Assembly: GCA_015852425.1 (NCBI GenBank)
Contig: JAAAIG010000967.1
Coordinates: 1-13,598 of the forward strand
DNA: 13,598 nt
From: Gryganskiella cystojenkinii
Lineage: Eukaryota > Mortierellomycota > Mortierellomycetes > Mortierellales > Mortierellaceae
Direction: 5' to 3'
This document shows, in pieces, positions 1 through 7,937 of this stretch. Both the position numbers and the translations under genes were made by a program. The notes under the pieces were generated by a model that searched no databases, was not told where the DNA came from, and was given only the letters and a program-made list of their open reading frames with translations. The stretch's first letter is position 1. Every line of letters starts with the position of its first letter.

Positions 1-263
1 GAGCTGTCGTTACGGGGCTCTTTGGGAGCATGGTTGATAATGTGGGTCACTTTATAGTGATTACAATGTGGATGCTTTCGTTTTAACGCTGCCTGAGAGA
101 AAACACTGTCTGAAACATACACTCGTTATATACCAGGATGCAAGGAACAAATTACTGACCACTTCCATGTTTTTTTTTTTATATCTCTGAAAAACTGGTC
201 GCGGTGGAGCGGAGCGGAAAACGTCAACAAGAGTCGAGGTCTCTCATGAGATGTACTCGATGT
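1..263. other. Leading region without a recognisable gene
   Basis: No convincing reading frame, splice pattern or RNA gene is visible. The stretch contains a T run around 170-180 and a short GGAGCGGAGCGGA motif just before the tandem array. It may be the flank of a gene lying to the left. Confidence 0.5.
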
Positions 264-640
264 GTCGTGGAGAACTGTCAAAGGTTTACTTGTCCTGCAG
301 AACTGTCCTAGATGAATTATCGTAGAGTACTGTCCAATGTCAGCTTGTCACGGAGAACTATCCAAGGTGAACTTGCCGTAGAGAACTATCGAAGGTGATC
401 TTGTCGTAGAGAACTGTCCAAGGTGAACTTGTCCTGGAGAACTTGTCCTGGAGAACTGTTCAATGTCAACTTGTCGCGGAGAACTGTTCAAGGTGAACTT
501 ATCGTACAGAACTGTCCAATGTCAGTTTGTCGCGGAGAACTATCCAAGGTGAACTTGTCGTAGAGAGCTGTCCAAGGCGAACTTGTCCGGGAGAATTGTC
601 CAATGTCAGCTTGTCGTGGAGAACTGCCCAAGGTTAACTG
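264..640. repeat. Tandem array of a 28-bp unit (minisatellite)
   Basis: The stretch can be cut into consecutive 28-bp units beginning at 264, 292, then (after a 27-bp unit at 320) 347, 375, 403, a 14-bp half unit at 431, and 445, 473, 501, 529, 557, 585 and 613. The shared core is GAGAACTGTCCAAGGTGA. Two subtypes occur: one with CCAAGGTGAACTT (347, 403, 473, 529, 557) and one with CCAATGTCAGCTT-like tails (320, 445, 501, 585). They are interspersed, as expected after duplication of blocks larger than one unit. 28 is not a multiple of 3, so any protein across it would change frame at every unit; the reading frame visible on the minus strand here (488-769) is treated as a by-product. Confidence 0.9.
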
Positions 641-907
641 TGCTCCGAGGTGCGAAACGACAGCCGAAAGCCATAGCGATACTGTCCTGGTTTCTCCTGC
701 CCCAAGAAGACTATGAATACTTTTCAAACAAAGACAATATATTGCCGCTTTGCGCTCTTTAACAGACAATCATTGCAGCGATCTCGACGCTTCAAGAGAC
801 GGCACTACATTTTGCACTGTCGATAGACATTTACGGACGACTGATAGATAAACATTCTCATTCTCTAGCTACTACTACTGTCATTCTTTCTCCATAAAAG
901 CAAACTA
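641..907 (+). promoter_or_regulatory. Possible upstream region of the short frame at 908
   Basis: This AT-richer stretch contains AATATATT at about 738, then a pyrimidine-rich run (CATTCTCATTCTCTAGC, CATTCTTTCTCC) and CATAAAAGC immediately before the ATG at 908. A pyrimidine-rich run close to the start codon is typical of fungal promoters. It is only as good as the case for the frame it precedes, which is weak. Confidence 0.2.
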
Positions 908-1036
908 ATGGTCATCAACAAGCCCACATCAACCGTCCACCCTGTGACCAACTTCATCTCAGAGACCAAGGTCGCGCCTCAGGTCAACGTTGTGCTCACG
1001 AACGTAAACGACTTCTCTGTGCGACCTGGATGGTGA
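908..1036 (+). CDS. Short doubtful frame, possible decayed first exon (42 aa)
   Basis: An ATG at 908 opens 42 codons that end with TGA at 1034-1036. The codons favour C in third position (ATC AAC AAG CCC, ACC GTC CAC), as the clear genes of this window do, which hints at past coding. I recognise no family. Just past the point where this frame ends, another plus frame (about 1010-1174) reads an acidic then basic stretch (DLDGDYGYDTNSDI, later HKRRR) to a TAG. The two could be one gene broken by a one-base shift. A splice from GTAAAC at 1004 to an AAAG at 1067 would also join them in frame, but that acceptor is poor. Alternative: chance open frame. Confidence 0.22.
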   Translation: MVINKPTSTVHPVTNFISETKVAPQVNVVLTNVNDFSVRPGW

Positions 1037-1280
1037 TTACGGTTATGACACCAATAGTGACATAAAGGGCTGTTCATCCCAAGAGGAAGACCACAAAAGA
1101 CGACGGATAAATTTGCCTTTGCTAGCATTTCTGAAATATTCGATGTTATTCGATTCCAACTTTGAAAAGTGCTAGCTCATATATTAGATCTATAGAAGCT
1201 TTCCACGCCTAATCGGGGATTGCGTGAAGAAACCCAAGAGAGAGGAAAATCAAGAGAAAAGAGTATACTGACATCCTCTC
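1037..1280. other. Convergent gap, 3' flank of the phosphatase gene
   Basis: This holds the possible shifted continuation of the frame at 908 up to about 1174, and otherwise only AT-rich 3' flanking sequence of the minus-strand gene ending at 1281. No exact AATAAA is seen on the minus strand; AATATA-like sequence near 1180 is the nearest candidate. Confidence 0.4.
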
Positions 1281-2773
1281 TCAGAATGTGGTGCCACACA
1301 GAGAAATAATATCCTTCGGCACATACACCTGTAGTATGCTAATCAATTCACTCAACTCAATCCAGTCAAGGGTTCCATAGTTGGTGGTCTCTATCGGGTG
1401 ACCAGAATACAGCACGCGAGCGTAATAAGTGGTCGTCGGGGCCTTGTGGAGCTGTTCGGCAGTCGTCTCCCAGATCTCGATGGCAATGTTCGAACCCATC
1501 CCTGGCCATCTCATGACATCGATACCGAACGCCCCCAAGATTGGAGCGAGATCGCCATCATGGAAGAATGTATGTGCATAGACATACTCCTGCTTCCCAT
1601 CCAGCACAGCCTGCAGGCGACCCACGATCTCACCAATGAACAATCCCTTCACGGCCTGGATGTACTGGATAACGTGGGGGTTCCTGCGCCAGTAGAACTG
1701 CCACTCCCAATCGCCCGCGCGGAAGACCTCTTCAGCCTGTTCGACTGTCACACAGTCGGAGGGGTTCGTAAAGCTACAGGGGAGGGCATAGCCGTTGCAC
1801 AGCCGGGCTTGAAAGTTGTCGGAGAAGTGGTCGAAACTGTTCTGCCAAGCACTGTTGGTCGCTCCAAGTATCGCTCCTAGCTTCGCACGTAGGTCCGCGG
1901 TTACGTTGAGATGCTCGTTCCAGTCATTAGTCGCCCCGATGGCGTCGAGGATAGCATTCCTGGCGTTACAGGGGTAGCCATCGTTGATAGTATCCACGCC
2001 TCGGGATTGCTGGTGGAGTGGGAGTGGACCCTTCCACTCAGGCCAGATACCACGCAGGACACCACCAGCACTCTGTTGGGTCAATGGTGAAGAAGTAGAC
2101 CGAAGCCAGACGTTCTTGCCGGGTTCTTTCGGAATGATGCCCAGCTTCTCACCATACACAGCCCACAGGTCCTTGCCATGCTGGAAGCCATCAAGCAAGC
2201 CGCCGAGGGTCAACTGTGGGAACATGCAGGATGTATTCACATAGCCCAATAAATCCACGAACGGGTTGTTCGGGTCAATGTAGACATTTGCGTATACAGG
2301 CACCGGGTCGTTTTCAGCTTGGGCACCGGCGCCGTAGAGGTAAGCGTCGAAGGTGGAGCAGTCAAAAGGTTGGTTCTGTCGCTGAATTTAGCTACGATTT
2401 TATTTTCTTTTGTTTTTTTTTTTTCACCAGAAAATTGACGACACCTTACCTCTCCACCAGGGGCCAGGTTGTACATAGTCCGACGCTGGTGACGCTGGAG
2501 ATACTCCAGATACACAATCTTGGCTTCTTTCACCTTGGGGAGCTCATACTCCTGTACACGAGGGTGCGGCATGGAGCAATAGTCGTATACGCCATAGGGA
2601 GAGCCTTCGGTTAATTGGTTGGCTGGCGCATTATAGATGCCGCCGTTGGTACCCAAGTTGGTGTTGGTGATGTACGAGGTATAATTGAGGCCAGTTGGGT
2701 AGAATGTGTCGATGGGTGACATGCTAGCAGCATAGACGCCGCAGGCCAATGTGCCCATTCCCAGCAGCAGCAT
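1281..2773 (-). CDS. Secreted histidine-phosphatase-superfamily protein (acid phosphatase-like), two exons
   Basis: Exons 2773-2450 and 2375-1281 join in phase 0 to give 472 aa. The reading: the first in-frame ATG is at 2773; residues 1-17 (MLLLGMGTLACGVYAAS) look like a short signal peptide, so the protein probably enters the secretory pathway. The clade-2 histidine phosphatase (acid phosphatase/phytase-like) signature is present: the phosphate-pocket segment YLQRHQRRT, with R94, nucleophile H95 and R98; then NLAPGGE at the exon junction, followed by NQPFDCS; a later arginine in WLRST (about R200); and the proton-donor HD pair in FFHDGDLAPILGAFG (H380, D381). Length is normal for fungal members. 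Cysteines scattered through the chain fit disulphides. The likely reaction is phosphomonoester hydrolysis in the secretory route or outside the cell; the substrate cannot be told. The glycine of the classical RHGxR motif is Gln here, a substitution I recall (RHxKRT) from fungal phosphoglycerate-mutase-like relatives. The gene is intact. Confidence 0.9.
2376..2449 (-). other. Intron of the phosphatase gene (74 nt)
   Basis: On the minus strand GAG is followed by the donor GTAAGG (from 2449), and the acceptor CAG ends at 2376. Removal joins GGE to NQPFDCS in phase 0, restoring a motif stretch that fits the family. Without splicing the frame runs into unrelated lysine-rich sequence. Confidence 0.92.
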
Positions 2774-3230
2774 GATGTGAGATTGACGAGAATCTAAATG
2801 GGACTGTGGCAAGGCTGATATTTCTCAAGGCGGGGTGGAGTAAAGGAGGAACAGGGGACAGGGATGGTATGCGAGTGATGTTGTTATGAGCGTTATGAGC
2901 GTTGTTGCGAGTTTTGAGTTTCGAAGAAAGATCAGCGCGTGTTTTGGCGTTGATGTAGCTCTCTTACATACGTGAGGTGGTGAAACCCGGTAAAAAAATC
3001 AAAGGCCACAAAGACGAGAACAGAAATTCAGGGGACAAAGAGAAGGTGTGAGTATTCAAAAGATGAAAAGGTGGGATTTTACCTCCTTTTGTATTGGATT
3101 GTGAACCGTCCAGGAAAAACCCACGGTCCGTTTTCCCAGGTAACTTTGACTTCATGTCGAGTCCAAGCACCTCGCTGTCAACGTCTAGAAGCCACCGGGT
3201 TCCCGAATGCTCCGTTTCACCAGCCAGGAG
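2774..3230. promoter_or_regulatory. Upstream region of the phosphatase gene
   Basis: On the minus strand this is the 5' flank of the gene starting at 2773. It holds pyrimidine-rich tracts (CCCTGTTCCTCC near 2850) suited to a transcription start, and a perfect 9-bp tandem repeat (GTTATGAGC twice, about 2883-2901). No clear TATA box was found. Short frames in 2964-3170 are judged non-coding. Confidence 0.4.
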
Positions 3231-4497
3231 GATTTCAAGCTCTCGAAAGGATCGCAGGCCTCACAGAACTGGATCTTTCCGGAACAAGCTTCAATCTCAC
3301 GTCTTGGACCACGTTACAGCGACTCGATATCCGAGGAACCTTCCGCGTCTGTGGGTTGTTCCCGACACCTGACGACGTTGAGGGTTCTAAAGGTTCCAGG
3401 GCTGACCACGTCTAGTGTTCAATCCCCAACTTGGAGGTGTTTGAGTTCTCGGTCAGTCCGTTGAGTAGCAGAAGACGTGTTGAACGATCCTCGACCCTGG
3501 GTCTGTCGCAAGTTGAAAGAGCTCGCGATCTGGCTCAACCTGACCACCCTACCACCGCGACCACCTCTTCCACTTCCCATGGCACCAGCAGCCACACCAG
3601 TAGCCAAGTTGATGCCAAGACTGGGACTGGAAACCCTTGTCCTCCACATCCACAGCATCAGGGGAAACAGCTGCACAACTTCTACCGTTATCCGAAGCCC
3701 GGTGGCCTATGTTGCCAATTTCGTTAACTTCGTCAAGGTCCCAGTGCGCATTCGTGGCGAGGTGGGCTCTTTTTTTGCATGGATTTAGTGCACACTCGCC
3801 GCGAGTGGGTTTCCTTTTTTTTTGGACCAAGAGGACACTCGTGGCGAGTTCGTTCGTCCCCCTTTTTTTGCATGGATTTAGTGCACACTCTCGCAGTGAG
3901 TTGGTTTCTTTCTTTTTTTTTTGCTAGTGCATACTCGTGGCGAGTGGGGTTCTTTTTTTCTTTTTGGCATGGATGCAGGGCACACGCGCGGAGAGTGGGT
4001 TTCCTTTCTTTTGGGCCAAGAGGACGCTCGTGGCAAGTTCGTTCGTACCCCTTTTTTTGCATGGATTTAGTGCACACTCGCGGCGAGTTGGTTCATTTTT
4101 CTTTTTTTTTTGCATGGACCCAGAGCACACTCGTAGCGAGTTCGTTCGTTCCTTTTTTTTTGCATGGATTTAGTGCACACTCGCGGCGAGTTGGTTTCAT
4201 TTTTTTTTGCATGGACCCAGAGCACACTCATGGCGAGTTCGTTCGTTCCTTTTTTTGCATGGATTCAGTGCGCACTCGCGGCGAGTTATTCCGCCTCTCC
4301 TACCTTTCCTCACGCGCTTCTCGGAGCTAACGAAATTGGAGATCTGTGGGTTGTACTCGGATTGGACCGCGCTTCCCTTAACACCCCTAGACGACAACAG
4401 CAGTAGCACCAACAATACCAACAATGCCAACAGTAATGGTAACGACTTTGACGAGGATGACGACGATCACACCACCACCAACCTCCTTCGGAGAAAC
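3231..4497 (+). pseudogene. Relic of a leucine-rich-repeat gene (probably F-box/LRR), frameshifted and interrupted
   Basis: Fragments resembling leucine-rich repeats follow each other in the right order but in different plus frames. GLTELDLSGTSFNL and TLQRLDIRG lie at about 3259-3342. TTLRVLKVPGLTT is shifted one frame at about 3372-3410. NLEVFEFSV is shifted back at about 3425-3455. WVCRKLKELAIWLNL and RLGLETLVLHI are shifted again at about 3500-3655. After the minisatellite comes FSELTKLEICGL at about 4317-4352, then an Asn/Asp-rich run (about 4390-4470). No in-frame F-box start or splice sites that would repair the frames are evident. Mortierella-type fungi carry many F-box/LRR genes with such acidic runs, hence the guess. 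Sequencing errors could mimic some shifts, but at least four would be needed. What the parent protein did cannot be stated. Confidence 0.5.
3742..4290. repeat. Hairpin-bearing minisatellite with T tracts, about 12 units of 43-53 bp
   Basis: Each unit has a T tract of 7-10, then GCATGGA(TTTAG/CCCAG), then a short inverted repeat such as ACTCGCGGCGAGT (arms ACTCGC/GCGAGT). Hairpin cores fall near 3750, 3794, 3837, 3887, 3933, 3983, 4026, 4075, 4128, 4178, 4227 and 4273. Two subtypes alternate in the right half: TTTAGTGCACACTCG...GAGTTGGTTTC and CCCAGAGCACACTCG...GAGTTCGTTCG, giving a dimer of about 100 bp. A larger block around 3806-3890 recurs around 3994-4080. The first, most divergent unit (3742-3770) lies in sequence that also reads as part of the LRR relic. 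Frames running through it (for example 3779-4330) merely translate the repeat. Confidence 0.9.
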
Positions 4498-4722
4498 CTG
4501 TCCCGCAGCGGTGTTGACATTTCTAGCATCGACAGCTACCGTGTACCCAGTAACAATCAGACTTGCCTCAATAAAAACAGCGATGGCCATCGACTGCACC
4601 AATTTGCGCCGTTGAATCGGCCTCCAGGTCATGATGTTGGACAACAAAGTGACGTGCAGTAGCCGGACCGTGAACATAAAAATGTCCAGCGTCTCAACAG
4701 ACCCGACTACGCGCTGAGGCAT
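4387..4722 (-). CDS. Hypothetical hydrophobic frame (111 aa), doubtful
   Basis: An ATG at 4722 opens 111 codons ending at 4387. Residues about 12-31 (LDIFMFTVRLLHVTLLSNIM) and about 42-64 (KLVQSMAIAVFIEASLIVTG lies within) look like two membrane segments separated by the basic loop TWRPIQRRK, a pattern unlike random sequence. The last third is a Val/Ile/Gly run that is simply the antisense of the Asn/Asp-rich codons of the LRR relic, so the real exon, if any, probably ends before about 4480. No family recognised, no signal peptide, no clear splice donor. It could be a fragment of a membrane-protein gene pointing left, or a shadow frame. Confidence 0.25.
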   Translation of the reverse strand: MPQRVVGSVETLDIFMFTVRLLHVTLLSNIMTWRPIQRRKLVQSMAIAVFIEASLIVTGYTVAVDARNVNTAAGQVSPKEVGGGVIVVILVKVVTITVGIVGIVGATAVVV

Positions 4723-4739
4723 GGATGAGGTCGAGTGGG

Positions 4740-5170
4740 TATTGAGACACTGACCAGAGCTGCAAAGGTTGCAGGGGATCAAGATCCCGTAGAGGTTGCG
4801 TGTTCCTTGCGCGAGCGAGGGATTGACCTTTTTTACTGACCCCCCTCCCTCTTTCCAGATAGATTTCTGTCGGTTTTTTTGTATTGCTGTCGAAATCAAC
4901 ACTGAAGAAATGCCAGGAAGATCGTTTAATGTTGCAGTGCTTAAACACTCTAAACGGATATGTTGTAGGCAAACTGGATTTATTTATTATGGTACAGAGG
5001 GTTGCGAAACGAGAGAAACAACAAGGAATAAGGGACAGAATTGACAACGTAAACAAGGAGCTAAAGACAGGCAAGGTTGCTCAACAACCATAGAAAATGC
5101 GGATAAAAAGGAATCAAAAGGCGTCTTGAAGGAAAGGAGGGGAGAAAGCAGGTCGGTCCCGCTTCAGTCA
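4740..5170 (-). other. Intergenic stretch, 3' flank of the PARP gene
   Basis: AT-richer sequence downstream of the PARP stop codon. On the minus strand overlapping AATAAA hexamers (AATAAATAAAT, about 4978-4988) lie about 185 nt past the stop and are the best polyadenylation-signal candidate. Several short frames on both strands here lack any recognisable content. Confidence 0.45.
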
Positions 5171-7436
5171 TTACCAGCCACGCTTGTAATCAAACTTCAT
5201 GCGGATCAAATACCGCATCTTGATCTGAGAGGTGTTGTAGACAATGTACTCGTTATAGGCGAGGCGGTATCCCATGCCGTTTTTCTGTTCCGTCTTGAGG
5301 GTACCGGCTTGGACCCGAACATTGTTATCAATCGTCACATCGCCAGACTCATTAGGGTAAGAGAGACCGAGGCCCTTGGTACTGTGCTTGCCCGCGGCCT
5401 CCGAGTTCGTCTTGGCATAGTAATCCGATTGCTCGATTTCAAACATGTCACCGAGTGCGACCTCACAGAGCAACATGAGACCCGTGTTGCTGCCTGGAGA
5501 TGTGAAACAGTAGTTGGCGGATTTCGAGACACAGTCGGCAAAGTACGCGCCTTTGTCGAACATGTATCCGGTCACGGGAGCCTCAGGAGGGGCTAGTATT
5601 GAATACATGTAAAGCAGACAGAGTATTAGCATCAAGAAGGCATAAAAAGACACGCGGAGCCAAATGTCGACAAACAATTCTTAACGAGACACTTACCAAT
5701 ACGAAGACCCTGACTAAGAATACCAACATAGTTGGTAAGACGACTTCCGTGCCAGAGGAGACGACGGTTGTGGAACTTGCTGAAACCCGAGTTATCAAAC
5801 CGATCCTGTTCACCCTGACGGTCGAGATCAAAGACTTCATCGATGACCAAGTTGTACTGCTGATGAGTCGATCCATGCGAATTCTTGGTAAACTGCTCAA
5901 TCAACTTGAACCTTTCAGAGTTCCGGTCCAAAGGCTCTAGCGCGTTGAGGTTCAGCGACGCGAACTGTTGATCCAAGGGGTTCACCGTCAGGGCCTCGTC
6001 CAGCTTCTTGTTCTCCTTCATCAACTTTTGAGCAATCTCAATCTCGCCTAGGGCCTCCAACATCTCGAGCTTCTTCTTTAGCGTGGGGGCATCTCTGATG
6101 ACGGGTGGGGTATGACGACCAAAATTGTGAGGGATAACCGTGTAGAAATCGCTCGACAACTCGGTCAGTTCGCGCATGTTGATGGGCGTGCGGCTGAGGG
6201 CTTCGCCAATCTTCTTGAGGACCTGGTAACCGCTGAGGATCGTGGCCTTGGCGAGTTTGCCGAGGGGCATCTTGTCAGCGTCGTAATCAAGCTCCTTCAT
6301 CTGATTTGTCATCATGGTCTGGTTAAAGATCAGTTTCATGAGGTCCTGGACCTTGGTGTCCAGCTTAGAATCGGGGATAGGAGTCTCGTCCTCCTTCTTG
6401 ATTGCCTTTGCTTTCTTCTTGGTGTCGTCGTCCTCGTCCTCGTCGTCAGAGTCACCATCATCTGGGGGAAGCAAATGGTATTTGCCTATTTTGTAGATAA
6501 AGAGTAGGCGGATTAGACTCTTTCGCCGAATCCACACTTTTTTCACATTATTTGAAAGGACTTACCATGGATCTTGACAAAGTTGTCACGATCGGCCCAA
6601 TTGCCTCTGGTCTTGTCTTTGTACTTTCTCTCAAAGATAGCCTTGGCGCCATCCAGGGATTGTGAGAAATCTTCTGAGATCTGGCCGTTGGCACCAACAC
6701 GTCCCCAGCGGCAAAAGACTGCATAGGAATTCATAGCCTTGTTGTGAAGGAGTTGGATCATGTAGAACTTGTTGTTGTTGGCACCAATGTTGGTTTGGTT
6801 CAAACGGGCGTTCCAAGCAACCTCAGAATCGACAAAGACCTCGTATCCGATGAGCGCACAACGGTGATCGACCTTGGGTTGTTTGATCGTTCCGGGTGCG
6901 GCGGTGCTGGTGGCGGCCTTGGTGGCCTTGTTGTCGACCTTGGTCTTCAAGGTCTTGATCTTCTTTTCGACGTCCTCATCGACGACTTCTTCTTCGTCGT
7001 CATCCTCATCCTTGAGCTTGGAGGCCTTGCGTTTCTTGCTTGGAGCAGCATCCGAGGACGGGGAGACGGGTGTGGCAACGGCAGTGGCGGGAGGTGTAAG
7101 GGGGGCAGCAGCAGAGCTACCGACCTTGTAAGCAGCCTCGTCGAGTTTCTTTTTCTGCTTGATGGAATCCAGAACCCAGTCAAAGGAAACAAGAGAGACG
7201 GTGCTCATAGAGACAGCCTTTTGGACCTTTGAGGAGTTCTTGGCGAGTTCGGCGTCGTTGGTGATCAAATGGGTGACCTTCTTGGTGACGGAGGGAGCGA
7301 CGGTGGCACCAGCCTCGGGGCTGTAGAGAACAGCAGCGATGGCGGCCTGATTGTGGGTTGGAGTCGTGCCCGAGACACAAAAGACACAGTCGGCAAAGAG
7401 AGGGGCGACGGCGGTGGCAGCGCGTTTTGGAGGCAT
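5171..7436 (-). CDS. Poly(ADP-ribose) polymerase (BRCT-WGR-PRD-catalytic), three exons
   Basis: Exons 7436-6566, 6485-5697 and 5592-5171 join in frame to give 693 aa. PARP enzymes split NAD+ and attach ADP-ribose chains to proteins, chiefly in DNA-damage signalling in the nucleus. Domains in order: BRCT, about 10-105, with the conserved Trp in SFDWVLDS (W87); a Pro/Ala/Ser linker; a basic nuclear-localisation-like cluster SKKRKASK (133-140) beside an acidic patch; WGR domain, about 190-297, with FCRWGRVGANGQ (W244-R246); a second acidic run (299-311); PARP regulatory helical domain, about 331-455; ADP-ribosyltransferase domain, about 460-693. The H-Y-E triad is complete: LLWHGSR (H536), GAYFAD (Y570) and YNEYIVYN (E668). 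GLRIAPPEAPVTGYMF spans the second splice junction, which confirms it. There are no zinc fingers, as in fungal PARPs such as Aspergillus PrpA. The start at 7436 is the first ATG of the frame and leads straight into the BRCT. The gene is divergent from the STAND gene and appears intact. Confidence 0.96.
5593..5696 (-). other. PARP intron 2 (104 nt)
   Basis: Donor GTAAGT begins at 5696 and acceptor CTAG ends at 5593 on the minus strand. Phase 1: the split codon G|CC gives the Ala of GLRI-A-PPEAPV, a near-invariant PARP segment, so the boundaries are very secure. Confidence 0.97.
6486..6565 (-). other. PARP intron 1 (80 nt)
   Basis: Donor GTAAGT begins at 6565 and acceptor AATAG ends at 6486 on the minus strand. 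Phase 1: G|GC gives the Gly of KIHGKYHLL at the end of the WGR domain, matching the usual end of that domain in PARPs. Confidence 0.95.
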
Positions 7437-7740
7437 TTCTCTTTGTGCTGTGAGAGTGAGAGAGTGAATTGTTTTGTAGATTGAAGGGATTGTTTATGGA
7501 GGTGAAATGGGGTGTGAGTGACGCAGTGATGTGTTTGTGTATGGGAGAGAGGAGCAGAAGGGAGTGATGATGAAAGAATGAAGAAGTAGATGAGTAGATG
7601 AGCGCGCCCTTTTTATGATGCAGAGAGCGACACAGAGGTTGTTTCTGGGTGCACCCACTGAAATTGATTTTTGCCACCACCTTGAGTCCGAGAGTGAGTG
7701 GCGGTGACTGTCACTTTTGCCACCACCTTGTTCCTGGGCT
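7437..7740 (-). promoter_or_regulatory. PARP upstream region with two PACE-like 9-mers
   Basis: On the minus strand GGTGGCAAA occurs exactly twice, at 7678-7670 and 7724-7716, 46 bp apart and 234-288 nt upstream of the ATG. They sit inside a 16-bp direct repeat (7669-7684 and 7715-7730). This 9-mer is identical to the proteasome-associated control element that Rpn4 binds in Saccharomyces, where it also drives some DNA-repair genes. Between the copies is the perfect inverted repeat GTGACTGTCAC (7704-7714). A TATA-like CATAAAAAGG lies at 7617-7608, followed by a CT-rich leader up to the ATG. Whether an Rpn4-like factor exists in this organism is unknown. Confidence 0.5.
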
Positions 7741-7937
7741 GTGTTCAAAAAGAGCCTTTTTTTTTTGGCGGGAAACTTTGTTTCTCTCGTTTGCCTCTTT
7801 GTCCTTTTGAGGGAGCTTCAACGGTCGGGCTCTTGACTTCAGTTACGAACATAACCATCGTCGTCATCTTTTTTTTATATTTTGTCTTTGAGACAACAGC
7901 TAACTAACTAATGACAATGGTATTCCCTTGAGCTTTC

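Noticed and set aside
264..640. Resemblance of the 28-bp repeats to a CRISPR array
   Set aside because: Units are contiguous with no unique spacers, units diverge from one another, and the setting is a intron-bearing eukaryotic genome.
488..769. Minus-strand 93-aa frame with repeated DIGQF-like peptides
   Set aside because: It is the translation of the 28-bp minisatellite; the repeat is not a multiple of three and codon content is meaningless.
1398..1880. Plus-strand 160-aa frame
   Set aside because: It lies wholly antisense to exon 2 of the phosphatase gene, whose motifs are clear.
3733..4330. Long frames on both strands through the T-tract minisatellite (up to 183 aa)
   Set aside because: They repeat FFFAWI/HGFSAHS or CALNPCKK blocks, which is repeat DNA read as protein.
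6112..7232. Several plus-strand frames of 60-162 aa rich in Leu/Val/Ser
   Set aside because: They are antisense to PARP exons 1 and 2; the Ser/Val/Leu runs mirror its acidic and lysine-rich codons.
7180..7748. Minus-strand frames of 166 and 84 aa at the PARP start
   Set aside because: They read the CT-rich leader and BRCT exon in the wrong frame; low-complexity Ser/His/Leu content.
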